The notes: generated by a model not told the origin, from the letters alone. A DNA stretch of 64,000 nt from Pyrocephalus nanus (GCA_038380795.1 CM076261.1:93146418-93210417); one strand, 5' to 3'; counted from the stretch's first letter, positions 11,401 through 25,416 are shown. Program-made: numbers and translations.

Positions 11401-14040
11401 AGCAGGTGAAGGTGGTGTGGGGGTTTCCCAGGCTGGCACAGGGACAGGAGGAGATGCTTTGGCTGGGGCTGCCCAAGTTAATTCTTCTGGCAACACTACA
11501 AATACTTCAGTGTGTTTACAATGAATAATTATTTCCTTCACTGTTACTGGGGAGTGAAATCAGCTTCCTGCTACGGCAGCCGCATATTCCAGCCTTATGA
11601 GCCCCACAAACAACTCCAGAGACGGAATTGGACATCCAGTTCCTAGAAATGAGGCTGTCCCCAAGCAATGCCCAGGACAAAACTGGTCCTGCCCTGCCTT
11701 TGCTTGAAACCTCTGGGTTGGAAACATCATTTGAAAGGTCCTTCCTCCCTCCTCAGCCTTCCCTGGCTGAGAAAGCTCAATAAACGTGGGTGAGCCCACC
11801 CCCAAAATGGTGTCATGGTCCCTCTGGTGGGTGTGAAGTCAGAGGGAGCTTCGACCTCTCCTCCCTCTCCGCAGCTCCTTGGTCAGTGGGGTTGGTGCAG
11901 TGAAAGAGAGCTGGACCTAGAAGGTGCAATGTGGAGTAACCAGCATTTGATCCAGGCTGATCCATGGGACTCCTGGGGAAAGGGTAAGGCGCCTGGTCAG
12001 AGGATGCAGGTTTTTTAAAGTCCTGAAGACCCTTTCCAGCAGGAGAGATTAAAATGAGGAGTAGTTGACAGAGGTCATTTAACAGAAAGCAGAATCTTCA
12101 GGGATCTTCAAAACTAAGCCATTAAAGCCACTTTAAAGTGTGTAACTCACACGGATGCCAGTCCTAGGGTGGGACACAACACCCGTGTCTGGGACAGTGA
12201 ACATCATCAGAATATATCAAATGTAACTGAGATGATAAAATTCACGGCACAAGTTCAGTTCAAGGATTTCTCACGACTGATTTCTCCAATAAGTAGTATC
12301 GTTCCCCTGGCTGAACACAGTTCACAGGTCGTGTTCTGGATAAAAAAAAAATTCACCCCAAAGGACAAAAGAAGACTTTCTCAGGATACTTGTTAAAAAA
12401 CCAGCCCCTAAGTCCTGTGTGATCACAGGTACTTCGGAACTTCATGATGTCACCCTTGACAGCAGAGGCCATTGGTGCTGACTGGAAGCCTTCAGCTGAG
12501 AAATCCATGGATGCCACCAGGAATCTGACAGGGACGCCAGCCCTCAAATACACCCAAACATCCATTTCTCAAACACATGGACGATTCAAGTAATGTATTA
12601 AAAACAGCTTCTCAGTTTGAAATAGAGCTTCTTCGCCTGGATTGCAGCATGATTGACACAGGCATTTGAAAGTCTTGGAGCAGGAGGAGTTTGAGGCAGC
12701 AGGAATGTCACACCGCTCTGTGATGTGTCTGTCCAGCACATGGATTGAGGGCAGCCTGGGGGCCCACCCCAAAACGAGTCCAGAGCGTCACAAACTCTTC
12801 TGACAAAGGACAAACGGAAGTTTGGTTTCAAAAGTTGCTTTAAGTGGCTGCTGGATAGTGATCCAAACTTATTTTGAATCAGACTAGCACAACTCTTGCA
12901 AGCTCTTCCCAGAAGAATGTCTTTGCACTGCAGCTGTGTCCTGAACCACGGAAGGGGGGCAGGAGGATGCGCTGACGTCACCGGAACCACAGCATCAGGA
13001 GAGCTCTGGCCTACAATTCCTCCAACACAGGGACTGGTACAGCAACACTGGAATTTTAAGGCCTAAAAAACTGTTTCTGACAGAGATTTTTATACACCCA
13101 GACTATGCCATAAAGTGACAGAGGTAGGCCTTGGGCTCACCTTGTTGTACTGACCCCGTGCCTTCACCTCGGCTGCAGCGCTCCCAGCCCCGAGGTTAAA
13201 GGATCATAAAAAGTGCAATTAATCCAGAGATGATCAGGTTTAAATGCCAAGAAAACCCCCCCGAGTTCACCACAGCACGTAGAACTCCCAGCTACAAATT
13301 GTCACAGCGTATTCCAACGACATTCATAAAATGCAGCACTTGTGATAAAAAAAACAAACCTGTGAGTGCTGGTCACCTCTCCCAGCTGCTGCTCCTTCCA
13401 TCTAGAGCTGAGATCCAGCACCCAGTGTCACCCTCCTCCCCAGAAGAGCAGCAGATTTGGGAGTGGCTGTGAACAGTTATGACTGAAAAAAGAATTCACG
13501 GCAGTTTCTCAGAAACCGCAGTAATTGCTTTTGCTTTCCGTGAAAGTAATTGCAAAATCAAAGGGTTCTGTAGTAATTGCACTAACAAAAACATGAAGTC
13601 TAAAATCAAAGTAGCTGTCAGACCAGTAATACCATGCTCCTGAAAAAAACCCAACTGATCGTTGTCTGAGTGTTTGATTCGGGTATTACACTAGTGAAAT
13701 CTGAAATGTTCAGACAAAGAGAATGGCAAGAGACTTAGAGGTGGGATCGCTTCCATTTTCCGTTAGTTTAGAAACAGCCGAAAACTTAAATTTTTTTTCC
13801 TAACTGCTAATTGTATACACTGTGAGTCTCATGCAGATTAATAAAACTTACTCGAAATCTAAACGTGTTCTTAATAAAAAAAGTGTTCAGAAATGACGTC
13901 TCTAAGTTGTGGAGAAAGCAATCAGCATCCGAGCAACCCGCTCAAACCTTAGAGGAAGGACTACAGAACTTCATTTACACTTTTCGCACGAAACTGCCTC
14001 TTCTTCTGCAGATTTTAGCTACGAGTAGTGAAGGTCCTAA

Positions 14041-14128
14041 TTTGTTTGTTTGTTTGTTTGTTTGTAACCTGGAAAAAAAAAAAAAACCCAAACCAACAAA
14101 CCCAAAAAAACCAAACCAACAAAAGTTC
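14041..14128. repeat. (TTTG)n plus A-rich simple repeat in 3'UTR
   Basis: On + this is six TTTG units, a 14-A run and a CCAAA/CAACAAA-rich stretch. In the SLC45A4 transcript it reads as a U/G-rich block followed by (CAAA)n, starting about 50 nt after the stop codon. The U-run ends in TTCCAG and looks like a splice acceptor. Confidence 0.9.
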
Positions 14129-14177
14129 TTGATCCTGCACCTGCACCTCCTTGGAATGTGGGTGAGCAGCGAGGGGC

Positions 14178-14543
14178 TCACACGGCTGACTCGCCCTCGG
14201 GCTCGGGGGCCGTGGCTCCTTTGCGCGTGAGCTTCAGCACCGTCGGCTTCTCCGCACCGCCGCCGCCACCGCCCTCGGCTGCCTCCGGAGGGCCCAGTCC
14301 TTTCTGCTCTTCCTTTGGCTCTTCGTTCACTTCGGGGTAAATCACCAAGAAGGTGGCTGTCAAAAACCCCAGGAAAGACCCCACGGAAGCCACCATGGGG
14401 ATGACTCTGACGGTGCCCACGGCGTCCACCACGCCGCCGAGCGCGGAGGCCACGAGGATCTGGGAGATGTAAACCTGGCACGACAGGATGGCGCAGTCTA
14501 TGCCGAACCCTCGCTTCGAGTTCCCGGGGCTGTGGTGGATGTA
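14178..14543 (-). CDS. SLC45A4: SLC45A4 coding exon 7 (TM11-TM12, C-tail, stop)
   Basis: This exon encodes residues 666-786. [14 protein letters not shown] leads to helix 11 ([20 protein letters not shown]) and helix 12 ([20 protein letters not shown]). The cytosolic tail [17 protein letters not shown] carries six consecutive Gly (756-761), then [10 protein letters not shown], and ends EGESAV with TGA. The acceptor is TTGCCTCTTCCCCCAG. The exon is strongly GC-rich. Confidence 0.95.
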   Translation of the reverse strand, partial: YIHHSPGNSKRGFGIDCAILSCQVYISQILVASALGGVVDAVGTVRVIPMVASVGSFLGFLTATFLVIYPEVNEEPKEEQKGLGPPEAAEGGGGGGAEKPTVLKLTRKGATAPEPEGESAV

Positions 14544-17500
14544 CTGGGGGAAGAGGCAAGAAATGTGTTAGGGGAGGTAAAACAATGGCTGAAAGCAAAT
14601 ACTCAAAGGCCAGAACCTTCCTCGAATTTCTTGTGCCTGTGGGTGACTTCACGTCATCCTTGTGGCATCACAACTCCAGAGAAACAGCCTCCTCACCTTG
14701 CAGCACGAGGCAGGAATTTGCTGGGCCACCTTGGCGCAAATCAGGTCCAAGTTTAGGTTTTTTTTAAAATAAAGGATTTACATGAAACATTTGGTGGGAA
14801 TTATGATTCTAAAAAGGAATCCCCCTCCCGATCCCAAAGCAGAAACGTGTTGTAATAAATGATCTTCCTGTAAGTTGTAAACCAAGTGGAATGGTGGTAA
14901 AATCCATTCTTGTTTCCAGCAGAACCAGTTTGCTTTTTGTCTCCCCAAAATTACAGCTGCCTTTCCACGCTGACCTCAATATCCAAGACTGAATAATGCC
15001 AAAGTACCACATCCAAGACAGTAGTAACAACAATGTACATAGTAAATGCTCCAATAATAATTTAGTCTTGCTTTATCTACCATCTGAACCCAAATCCTTT
15101 TACACCTCAGCACAGGGTATGTGCAATCATGACCTCCCCGGGCAAATTCGATGCCAAGAATATCTGATTTCAGTACCAGCTCCTGCTATTAACTATCCAT
15201 TTGAGCTTTGTCACACATCCCAACAAAGCAGGTATTTCCAGTAACAGGATTTAACAAATCCATTCTGCCACCGTGTTCTTCAGGGAAACAAGATTGCTCT
15301 GCCTTGGTTCAAATATTCCACATACCTGTTTAATCTCGTGGTATTGTCCCAGAAGCGCATAGGGGCAGTAGGAGATGCTCATGGACACTATTCCCATCGT
15401 GCTGATCATTATCATGGTGACGTACACGTTGGGGAACATGGCCATCACTGCAGTGCCCAGGGAAAAACCCAGCGTGCCCAGGATGTAGATCACTTTTATG
15501 CTCAGGTCATAGTTGTCTAAGTATTTCTGCAATAAGGCTGCAGAGACAGAGAATGAAACAGAAATCAGAGAATCATAAAATGGTTTGGGTTGGAAGGGAC
15601 CTTAAAGGTCATCTCATTCCAACCCTCTGCCCTGGGCAGGGACACCTTCCTCTAGAGGTCAGAGCCCCATCCAACCTGTCCTTGGACACTTCCAGGGATG
15701 GAGCATCCACAGCTTCTCTGGGCAACATGTTCCAGGGCCTCACCACCCTCACAGTAAAGATTCTTTTCCTAATATCTAATCTAAATCTCCTCTCTTTCAT
15801 CTTGAGGCCATTTCCCCTTAAATCCCAGTTTAGTCACTGAAGTTTTCAGGTGTTGATGTGGCCATGGCAGCTCGATGCGCTGCTGAGGACGTGGATGCTC
15901 AGTGCATATTTGGGTTCTCTGAGCAGCACAGCCCAGGATGAATTCCTGCTTCAGGAGGAGCCCGTCCCCACTGAGCTGTGCAGACGTGCCTGCACACGTG
16001 CTGCAAAAGGCAGAATTTAAGTTTGGCAAAAACTCTCAATTTCAGAGTCTAGTCCAAGTCCAAATTATCTGCAGAATGACTTTCAGAAATACATATTTAT
16101 AATTTTGATTTAAAAACAGTCTTTGCAAAAACCCTCCTAACATATGCTTGAATCTTCTACCAAGCATGACTTCAGTTTCCTGATGACTCGCTAAATGCCA
16201 CTCAATATCCTTTTATTTCATTTTGTGCTTTGTGCCACTTCACCATCTGCTCATTTTTCCACCTCTACATTTGGAGGAACTTTTTCATATTGATTCTTAA
16301 AGAAGCCCTTCCCCTTATGACCACGTGAAGTGCTTTTCCAGGATGTCCTTCACCCCAAATAAGGAGGTGGGTGCAAACTGAAGAAAAAACTATTTCAGGG
16401 CCAGGAGTTGGAGTTGATGATCCTCGGTCCCTTACAGGTAATGATAATCTATAATTCTGAAATTCATGCATTCTAATAAATACATGTTTGAGGTGCATTC
16501 CACCGTGAGATGGTGCAGTCTCCTACCCGAACAAACAGCAGCAGTAGCAGCATAAATCACCAGCCCCCAGCAGCCCATCTGAACCCCAGCGTTGTAGGCG
16601 TGCAGCTCAGTCGAGTTGGAAGGGGCCTGCAACAGATACAAACACAAACATTGCTTTCTTGTACCGAGCACATCTCAGAAACCAGGAACCCCAGGCGGGT
16701 CTGCCCGCGGCAACTGCCCCCTCACCTTCGGATCGCCCTGGAAGATGACCTGCCCCATGAAATCCGTGTAGAACACGGCCTCGGCGATGATGGAGAACCA
16801 AGTCAAGAGGTGGCAGACGCAGAGCCTCAGCAGCTCCTTCGGCATCTTGAGCATGGACAGCCACAGGAGCCTGACGGTGGTCTCGGTCTCGCCCTCCTCG
16901 CTCTCGGTGTCGCCGCTGGAGTTGGTGGTGCCGCTCTGGTTGCGGTGGCGGCACCGCTGGCGCTGCCGTTTCTGCATGTCGTAGATGTCGTTCATGCTGC
17001 GCGAGGACTTGATCAGCACGATGGCGTTGGCGCGGCGGAACCGGTACCGGTGCGAGCCGATCTTGCCGTAGTAGGAGAAGGTGTAGGACGGCTGCCGGTA
17101 GAACATGTGCCGCCGCCTCCGCATGGAGTTGGAAGTGCTGGATTGCTTCATGCCTATCCTGGCGTGCCCGTTGAGGAACTCTTTCGGTAGGGAGCCGTTG
17201 ACGTTTGGGACTTTGTCTTCGTTTAAGCGGTTATCGAGCAGCATCTCCTCCTCTTTCTCACTGTCCCTGAGGAAAGCAGAGAGGTGGTTGAGTTTGGACT
17301 TCATGATCTCCTGGCTTGTGTTGTGGGGAGTGTTTGGGTACGAAGCATCCTGAAAAATGGAGGGTTCAATGTCGTGCAGGAAAAGCAGCTCCGATTCGAT
17401 CTCCAGTGTGGCATCGGGCATGTGCAGAACCGAGTCACTCTTGCTTCTCACAATGTTCACCTCCAGGAACTCCATATTGAGATCATGCTCTGACTGAACC

Positions 17501-20500
17501 TCGTCGTGGAACATGGAAGTTCCATACGGCTCTTCCTCGCTGATTACATTCAGTCGATTCAGAGGGGGGAGACTGCCGCTGAATTTGACACTGGACAGCG
17601 TGTCCCCTTCCTCATCGATCCTGTCCTGCTGGGGGTTATACTGCTCCTCCTCAATGCTGAAAAGGTGGAGAGCAACGGAGACAGAGAAAATAATGGCTGC
17701 GAAGAAGAAAAGGACTTGCTGTTGAGATTTAAAAATACCACCCAAGAAGGTCTGTGTCCAGTCTAGCCCTCCTAACATATAGCCAATCGCTCCTCCAAGG
17801 CCTGTGGAAGAAACAAAAAAAAAAAGAAGTCAGTTCAGGAAAAATCAATTCAGTCCCAACTTGGTCATCAGGAAGACTGATCTGCTGCCAAAAACATCTC
17901 AGTTAAATCCATACCAGCTGAAAAGGCGTGGATGTTAAGGGCCATGTCTTGCTCTTCACTGTCCACCACATCCAACAGGTAGGCCCGAATTGGCCCTTCA
18001 GTGGCATCAGCGCAGAAATCCAACACCACCACACCGAGCACTGTGAGGACTATTCCGATGGGCTGCTTGTCCGGGACGTCACCAATAGCCAGACCTGAGG
18101 GAAAACGGGAGAGGAATCTGAGCATGTCATTCCAAAACGGAAAACTCCTAAGAGCGAGCCTGACTCCTTAAGAGAGAGGTGGCCAACAGGCTGGCTGCAA
18201 ACATTCCTTTACAAAGGAGCAAAACGGCAATTTCAGCTCTTTGGCGTCACGGAAGGTCTGAGACAAAGTATGTTCTTATGTTCCTAAGACTGACATTTAT
18301 TTTTCAGAATGTTATTTCTGAAGTATCTCTTAAATTATTTCATATTCCTCCCATGTATTTCCCTTCAGCTGCTGAAGGCTGCTTTTCTAAAAGACATGGT
18401 GGGAGAGGGGAAACACCAAAAATGAGATATTTCACCTGTTAGTTACAACCACGGGTAACTGCACTGCTGACAGCATTCCTGGCATGGTGCTTTACATGCA
18501 GTGGTCACAATACCCCAGGATAAACTGAAATTTAACCCCTTCACCTCTCTCTCTTTGCTTTTCTTAAACATTCCCATTTTCTAGATCCCTTTTTGTATGC
18601 AAAACTTTTAAGGATGAAGCAACACGAAGGTATTTTGCATTGCAAAAAGCATCAGTCAGCTTCTGTTGCCAGCACAGGATGAAATGCTTTTTGTCTGAGG
18701 AGTAGAAAGGCAGCATTAGTGTAGAGCTGGATCATTTGTCATGAGATGAACCAGTGACAAAAGCATGAATTACTTGAATCAGAGAGATTTAGAAGTTACG
18801 CGTGCGAGGCTCTGATAAAACCATTGGTGTAACTGATGAAAATGACTGTGGAAGGAGATGAACTCGCTAAGCCACCAAAAATCATCTGAATCTCAAGTGC
18901 TGATTCCTGCATATTCAATCCTCATTTATACCAAGTCCTTTGAAGGCTAAAGAAGTTTATAAGTGTTCCAGGCTTGGCTGAGCCCTACAGCAGAAAACAC
19001 TAATGGTGTCAGAGCTTTACATCTGCTGGAAACCTGAAGAGTGCAGGAGAGAGCAAGAGTTCAGTTGTTCCCCTGGGATGTGGTTGTATCACTGCTGGGA
19101 TTAGCAAACCTCCATGCTCCTTGTTCCCCTCCCTATGGCTCCTACTGATAAAGGCCACACTAAGGAAGAGGGTCCAACACAGTGACCACTTCCGTTTTCG
19201 AAGCATCTCCTGTTTCCCCAAATTGCAATTAGGATTGCAAGTAACTGCAGACTAAGGGTAGGAAAGCGAAGAAGAAAAATCAAAGATCAGCACAATATTT
19301 TGTGCTGATTTATTAAAAGGCTTGAAAATAAGTCTACAAACTGAGCATGAGGTTTGCTTGCAGGTATCGATGGCAACTAAACCCTAAACTCCTGTATGGA
19401 ACTGGGAGCTTCTTATCACTTAAAATGGTTTAAGAGGGCTACATCTAACACCCTGCAAACATCTGGAGGGGGAGGAATAAGCCTTGGAGACGCCACAGCA
19501 AAGTACAATTGATGCCACATGACAGCAGTTCAAATAAATAATATTTATTGCTTGGGTAAATTAAAAAAGCATAAGTTGAATGTAATTTATCTGAATAGTT
19601 TGCTCACTGCACTTTGCAGAAAATTCAAACCCATCATATGGTATCCCAGTCTAGCTTTAACAAGCTGAGCCAAGATAATGTTCCACTCATTTCCCTCAAT
19701 TGCTTTAACTTTTTCACAATAGAGCTGCACCTAACCCAAAAAAAGAGAGCCAAGAGGATGTTGTTAGGTGCTAAGTTCCTTTCGTTTGCATCAGTCCAAC
19801 CATGATGTAAACAATTCCCCAAAGGTACTTGCTGTCACCTCTCCTGCACTAAATTTACAAAGAGATTGTAGATTAAATTCTGTAGTAAACTATGTTCAAG
19901 GGAAACTATTTTTACCAGCTTTGATGGGGGATCAGGAAAAATTATTTTCCCACATGGTTTTTGATAAACAAATATTAACTGTGTTCTGGACTTTTTCAAT
20001 ACTGGGTCTAAGAAAAGCACAAGAAAAAGTGAAAAGATAATTTTTGAAATAATGCTGGAAACAGGATGTGTTGCCAGATATGCATTAAAGGGAAAATGGA
20101 TCACAACAGGAAACATTTCCCTGTGAACAGGTTGCTACGATTTTCCCATGTCAAGGATCGACCAAATTCGTCTCAGCGACTGCAAACATTATTCTGGCAA
20201 CCATTGTATTAATAACACTGTGCTACCAGTAACAGCCACGACTGCACAACGCTCAGCACAGCAACCTGTGAGTAAGAATAAAACCATGCAAAGAGTAAAA
20301 CCATAAAGCTCAAGTGCAGGGCTGTGGAGATCTCTCCTGATTTTAGCATTAAATACGAGTTACACCAACTGCGGAGCATCATCTTCACTTCCTACACTGA
20401 AACCTTAAAGCAGGTGGGTTAGGAGATACAGGCAGGGGAGTTTCCTTGTTATTTACCTATCACAGAACCATTAAGGAAAAGTGCAACTCCAAAGAGGACA

Positions 20501-23500
20501 CCAATGCAGAGGGCGAGGATGAAAGGCCGCCGGCGGCCCCAGCTCAGGGTGCAGCGGTCGCTGGCGGAACCGATGAGGGGAGTGAAGATCAGGCCCAGGA
20601 TGGGGCTGAGGAACCAAGTGAGGCTGTAGTATTGTTCAGGAAGACCTGAAACAGAGACAAAAAGCGACTGAAGGGTTATGTGGTGCGCACCGAAGTTTTC
20701 ACTTTAAACAGGGAATTTGGTTATACCTTTGAAAACTGTAAATTGAGCAGGAATTTACCTACAGTGAATTCTCTCCCAAATTAAAACCTCAGCTGAGATT
20801 TCTTAGCAATGGTTAATACAACAGCTAAGGAAAGCACATATCATTTATCCTTCAAATACCCGGGCGATAAGAAGGTAACAATCAGAATATTTAAACTACT
20901 GAATCCACTAACCATTTGTGGACTATAAAAACAAGTATTTTGGGGTGCTTCGAAGTCACCTGTCTGTCATATACACATATCCCCTTCTCAACAAAACTTT
21001 AAAGATTCAACAGTTGAACATTATAGTGGTGCTGTTCATCTAAGGCCACCCCCCATAAACATTTAATGGACTGAGAACGAAGGAGAGAATTTGACTGTCA
21101 TATGAAATGTCCCATTTCTAAGCACAAAAATATTAATTTATAAAAGTGAACAGCAGACAATAAAAAAAAAATTAGCAATTATTCATCAACTTCTAGAGGA
21201 GGTTTGTTGATCTCTACTATTCTTGGCTGTGTTTTTTTTTTAAGAATGGAGGTGACTATTCATAGGATGAGATGGGAAAAACTTGGACTTATTACACAGC
21301 ATTTATTAGGAAAAAACCATCTTGTTACACATAATAATTTCTGGAGATCAAAGAGCCCCCAGAGCCCTGCTGTCCACGTCCCCAGCACGGCAGCAGTGGC
21401 CTGCAGATGGCAGGCTGGCCCACAGCACCAGCCGGCTCCTTGGGGCTCTGCCTCCCTGCCGTTTATCAGCACAGGGCAGGTAACCACTCTGACGTGTTTC
21501 TTAGCAAAGCATTACAAACAAAAGAATCCATTCCTTGCAGTCCAACTGATGCCAAGACAGAAAAACTCAAAAGTCTTTATCCCAGGAAGGAAAACCATTT
21601 ATTATTCAAACCCATATATGGTGAGAGTGAGCAGCATTTGACCTTCGCTGGAGAGATCAACCTGTACCTTGTGCTCCTTGTTCAGCACACTGAGGCATCC
21701 ATTACCATGCAGGATTATACCAATCCCTGCCCAGAATAGCCTCTGCTGCAAATTTGGAAGTCTAATCTCCTTCTGTTTAAAGTACCACCAAATCTTGACT
21801 AACAATGCTGACTTCTTCCATGAGATAAATCTGATTTTTCCAAGAGTGCTGCATGCTGTGTGGTGACACAGAGATTAAATAATAGGAAAATAAGCTATTT
21901 TTTGGCATAAATAACTAGTTTCACCATCAGAATTCAAAATCCAGGTCTGAGGCCAAGGTCTGTGTGATTTGACTCGACTCTGGCTAATGGACAAGTGAAT
22001 GGCCACGGCTGCCCCGATGAGTACAGACTTTTTGGAAGAGACTTGCCCCTTCTGAAACTGCCCCACCTGTGCTTTTGGACCAAACATGCCATGAACCCCC
22101 TGCCACGGGGGATGGTACCATGATTCAGCCACCTTTCCTTGTTCCAGGCCTGCACTGGGAGGCTGATACTGCCCATCAGCACTTGCCATTTAACTACTGA
22201 CTCCTTTTGCACAGGTTGGGTTTGTACAGGTGGCACCATGTCCACATCATGGTTCAAACCACACCTGCTCAGCTTTTCCTGCGGTCTGGTGATGTCTTGG
22301 CTGACCTGGAAGTTTTACCTGAGACACACCTCTGTTTGTGTGTCCATATTAGGTTTAAAACTCAAGAAGCCACAGGTGTTGGCACCGTCCCTCCAGACCC
22401 CAATATTTGTTTGCACCACCCAGCTTCTCTTCATGAACACCATCCCCAGCAAAGGTGCAAGTCAGGAAGCCAGTAGTTCCAGTAAAAGTGCAGGGAAAAC
22501 TTCCATGTCCCTGTGTTTTTAATTAATTTAATTCCTTTTAAATGTCACCAAGTTTAACAGCTTCCCAAGCACACAAACATGTTCAGGCACTGTTGAAATG
22601 GCCCCTCACCTGCTCCAGGATGAGGATGCTGATGCTCATCAATAACTGGGCTGGCACAATTCACAGGGAGGGGGTGCTTAAAAAAAATATTTAATGATGG
22701 GGAAGAGGCAACATTTGGTTCAAGGACAGTTAAACTAAGTGGTGGACTGCGTATGATTCATCCAGGTCGAGTTATTTTTTCTGCAGGACATAGAAAAAAA
22801 GGCAACATGTAAATACTCATCCCACTTTGCCTCCACAGAGCCATCCTGGGAGCAGTGGTTAAGCACCAGAGGCTGCTACTGTGTGAGGCCAAAGTCACTG
22901 CAGAGTCTGTTTTAAACCAAGTGAGGAGCTGCAGCTGAACCAATGTCAGGGATCTTTATTGGAGGGATCACCAACATCTGGAACAACTCGATGTTGTATC
23001 ACGGCACTGTGTGCTGAAAGCAGACATTTCTTTGCTGAATTATGCTGTGACTTATGAATTACGAGCTGGGGCGTCTCAATCGAGCTCATCCATCAATAAA
23101 CACTTGGGAGATGTTGGGAAGGTTTTGCAGTAAATCACACAGTGGCTTTAAATAAACACAGGGGTGAGGGCTGGCAAGAGCTCTGTCACCCACGTTACAA
23201 GCCTCATCCTACATGAATAAACAACCTTAAATAGACAGAGTTCAGAAAAGTGAACATAATTAAGAGATTCTCTTTTAACATTCCATTGAGACAACCAATT
23301 CATTTTAATGGAGACTCTGAGCAGAAACAACAAGGAAACTCTGGTACATGAGGGAGAAGCAATAGGAGAGGGCATATCCAGGGACACCAGGGGCTGGCAC
23401 AGCTCCCTGTCCCTCTGTCCTTGAGGCCACCACTTTGTCTCCAGTCTGCAATGACACTTCCCTGTGGTGTACAGAAACTTTAGCAAAAACAATTCTGGAA

Positions 23501-25371
23501 ACACATAATCCATATGAAATGATGATTCAAAATGACATCTGCAGAGAACTGAAAACCGTTTACAAATATTTCTCCTTCAACTGTAAAACCTGAACATTTC
23601 TAAACTGGACAGATAGGTAGTTTTTTAAGGCTTTATAGCCACAGTTAACTGTCATAAAAATGTCCTAAAATTGTTTAAAAACACTCAGTGCTTGACTTCA
23701 AGTACTTTCAAGATCAACTTTGCATGTAATAACTCAAAATCAGATTAAGGTCTGCATTCTGCTTTGATTTTACAGGCCAGTAAAAGAAAGGAAAGAAGGG
23801 TTTTTACCCAACCTCTGTTACATGCCTAAAATCAAGGATTTTTACCTTTCCATGTGTGAGTCAAAGGAGAGAGGGACTGAAATGCTTTCTTGGGAAGGCT
23901 TTATTTTCACTAATTGAAAAGGGTGATCTTCTTAACATCTAAATATTATAAATAAAATCCTACACCTAAATATTTACAGTGAAAATGGCTTACTTTGCAA
24001 AAGGTGTGAATCTCAGTGATCTCAGAACAGAGCTATGGATGTAGCTTTTATGGAAGGGTAAAAAGGACACTTAAAAACCCACAAACATTGTTTTGATATC
24101 CCTCTTTAGACAAACCACTTGGATTTTTTTTTTTTTTTACTGAACTACTCTTTAGCAGCCAAAATATCCATATCTAGTAAAAAAGAGGCCACAATAAAAA
24201 TCCATACAGGAATTAATAGCCCCATGCCAAGAAAAATGGAAGAATTTCTAAAAAGCTTTTGAGTGCTCCCCCAAGTAAACAGGAAAGGGATAACTCTCAA
24301 GTGAAACACGAGCCATTCCCACAGGCTGTGTAATGGGAATCATCAATATGAGCACAACCTGCCTTCTCTCCTGCTGGAGAAGCCATGCCTTAGGACTACT
24401 TCCACAGCCTAAGTGGCAGGGCTCTTACAATCTGCATTCCAAGTGTAAGCCAGCAGTTTATAAAATCAACATTTGTGTTTTACATACAGTGGTGCAGAAT
24501 TCGAAGCAGTTATAATTTATTAAGTGTATGGTTTTACTGTAAGTATGTAAACTCTGAGGTCCTCACATCAGAATTTAGTTGGTTACTTGAGTGGAAAACT
24601 ACGGAGTGGGGTTAGAGAAGATTCCTGATGGGAAGGGGTGCTCGTGAAAGCTAAATTAGAGCAGTATGAGAAAAATTAATTTGCTGGCAGAAGAATTCCC
24701 TCCTGAACCTGTCTGAGACTCCTCACCTGAGCAATGTACAGGCAGACAGAGCAATGATTTTAGCATTGGGAAGTGAAGTGAGTTATCCAGAGTTTCCTTT
24801 AGTGTTTGCTCTCTGCATCTAAAAGTTGAGATGTGTTATTGATAAGCTCAATCTGCCCACTTCACCAAAGCTCTGAGAGTTCTGGTGCCCAGAAGAGCCT
24901 TTTCTCTCTGTACAGATTTAGGTGTCACCTGATGTCTGTGCACTGTTGCTGTGGGAAGTCAAGACTTTTTTAAAGCTCACAGCCCTGTTCTACCATGAGA
25001 TTTCCAGGAAAGAGCTTTCCAAGGCACTGAGTGTGACGCCCACTGCCCCACAAAGTGAGACTTCACAACGTACCCCGCAGATGTTCTTCCTAAAAGTCAC
25101 ACTTGGTGCTGGCAGAGCCTACAGGACCTTAATCCTTTCAATAGCAGCTTTAGTGCTAGACATTTTCATATAAATCAGAAAGCTCCAGACAGACAAGGAG
25201 AACTCCAACCCCAAAATACTGTATTTTTACCTTAAAGGAGGCTGTTCTGGTTTTAGTATCTCGAATGTCTGCGTACACGGTATGCGTATTTAGGTTGGCG
25301 TGCGTGGTTTGGCAGGAGAAGCAAAAGAAATAAGACTGAAAACTGAAATACCTAAAGAGATTTTGTGTGTG

Positions 25372-25416
<45 letters not shown>

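Larger units (their letters stand above)
8400..14177 (-). other. SLC45A4: SLC45A4 3'UTR, about 5.8 kb (inferred)
   Basis: On the - strand this follows the TGA stop at 14180-14178. No other gene, CR1 copy or splice-bounded coding exon is visible. The distal end is set by an AATAAA (8424-8419) with a strong GU-rich downstream element. Earlier AATAAA signals on the - strand occur at 9799-9794, 9071-9066, 8896-8891 and 8876-8871, so shorter forms are likely. The stretch 8420-9000 is AT-rich, which fits a distal UTR. The extent is inferred and not shown directly. Confidence 0.55.

Noticed and set aside
13975..14652. 225-codon frame on the - strand across SLC45A4 exon 7
   Set aside because: It runs out of frame over the real last exon, its intron and the 3'UTR. 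The real frame carries helices 11-12 with matching splice sites.
16510..17190. 226-codon open frame on + opposite SLC45A4 exon 4
   Set aside because: It is antisense to a well-supported GC-rich coding exon, has no recognisable domain, and its composition (Val/Ala/Leu/Gly) is what the complementary strand of such an exon gives.
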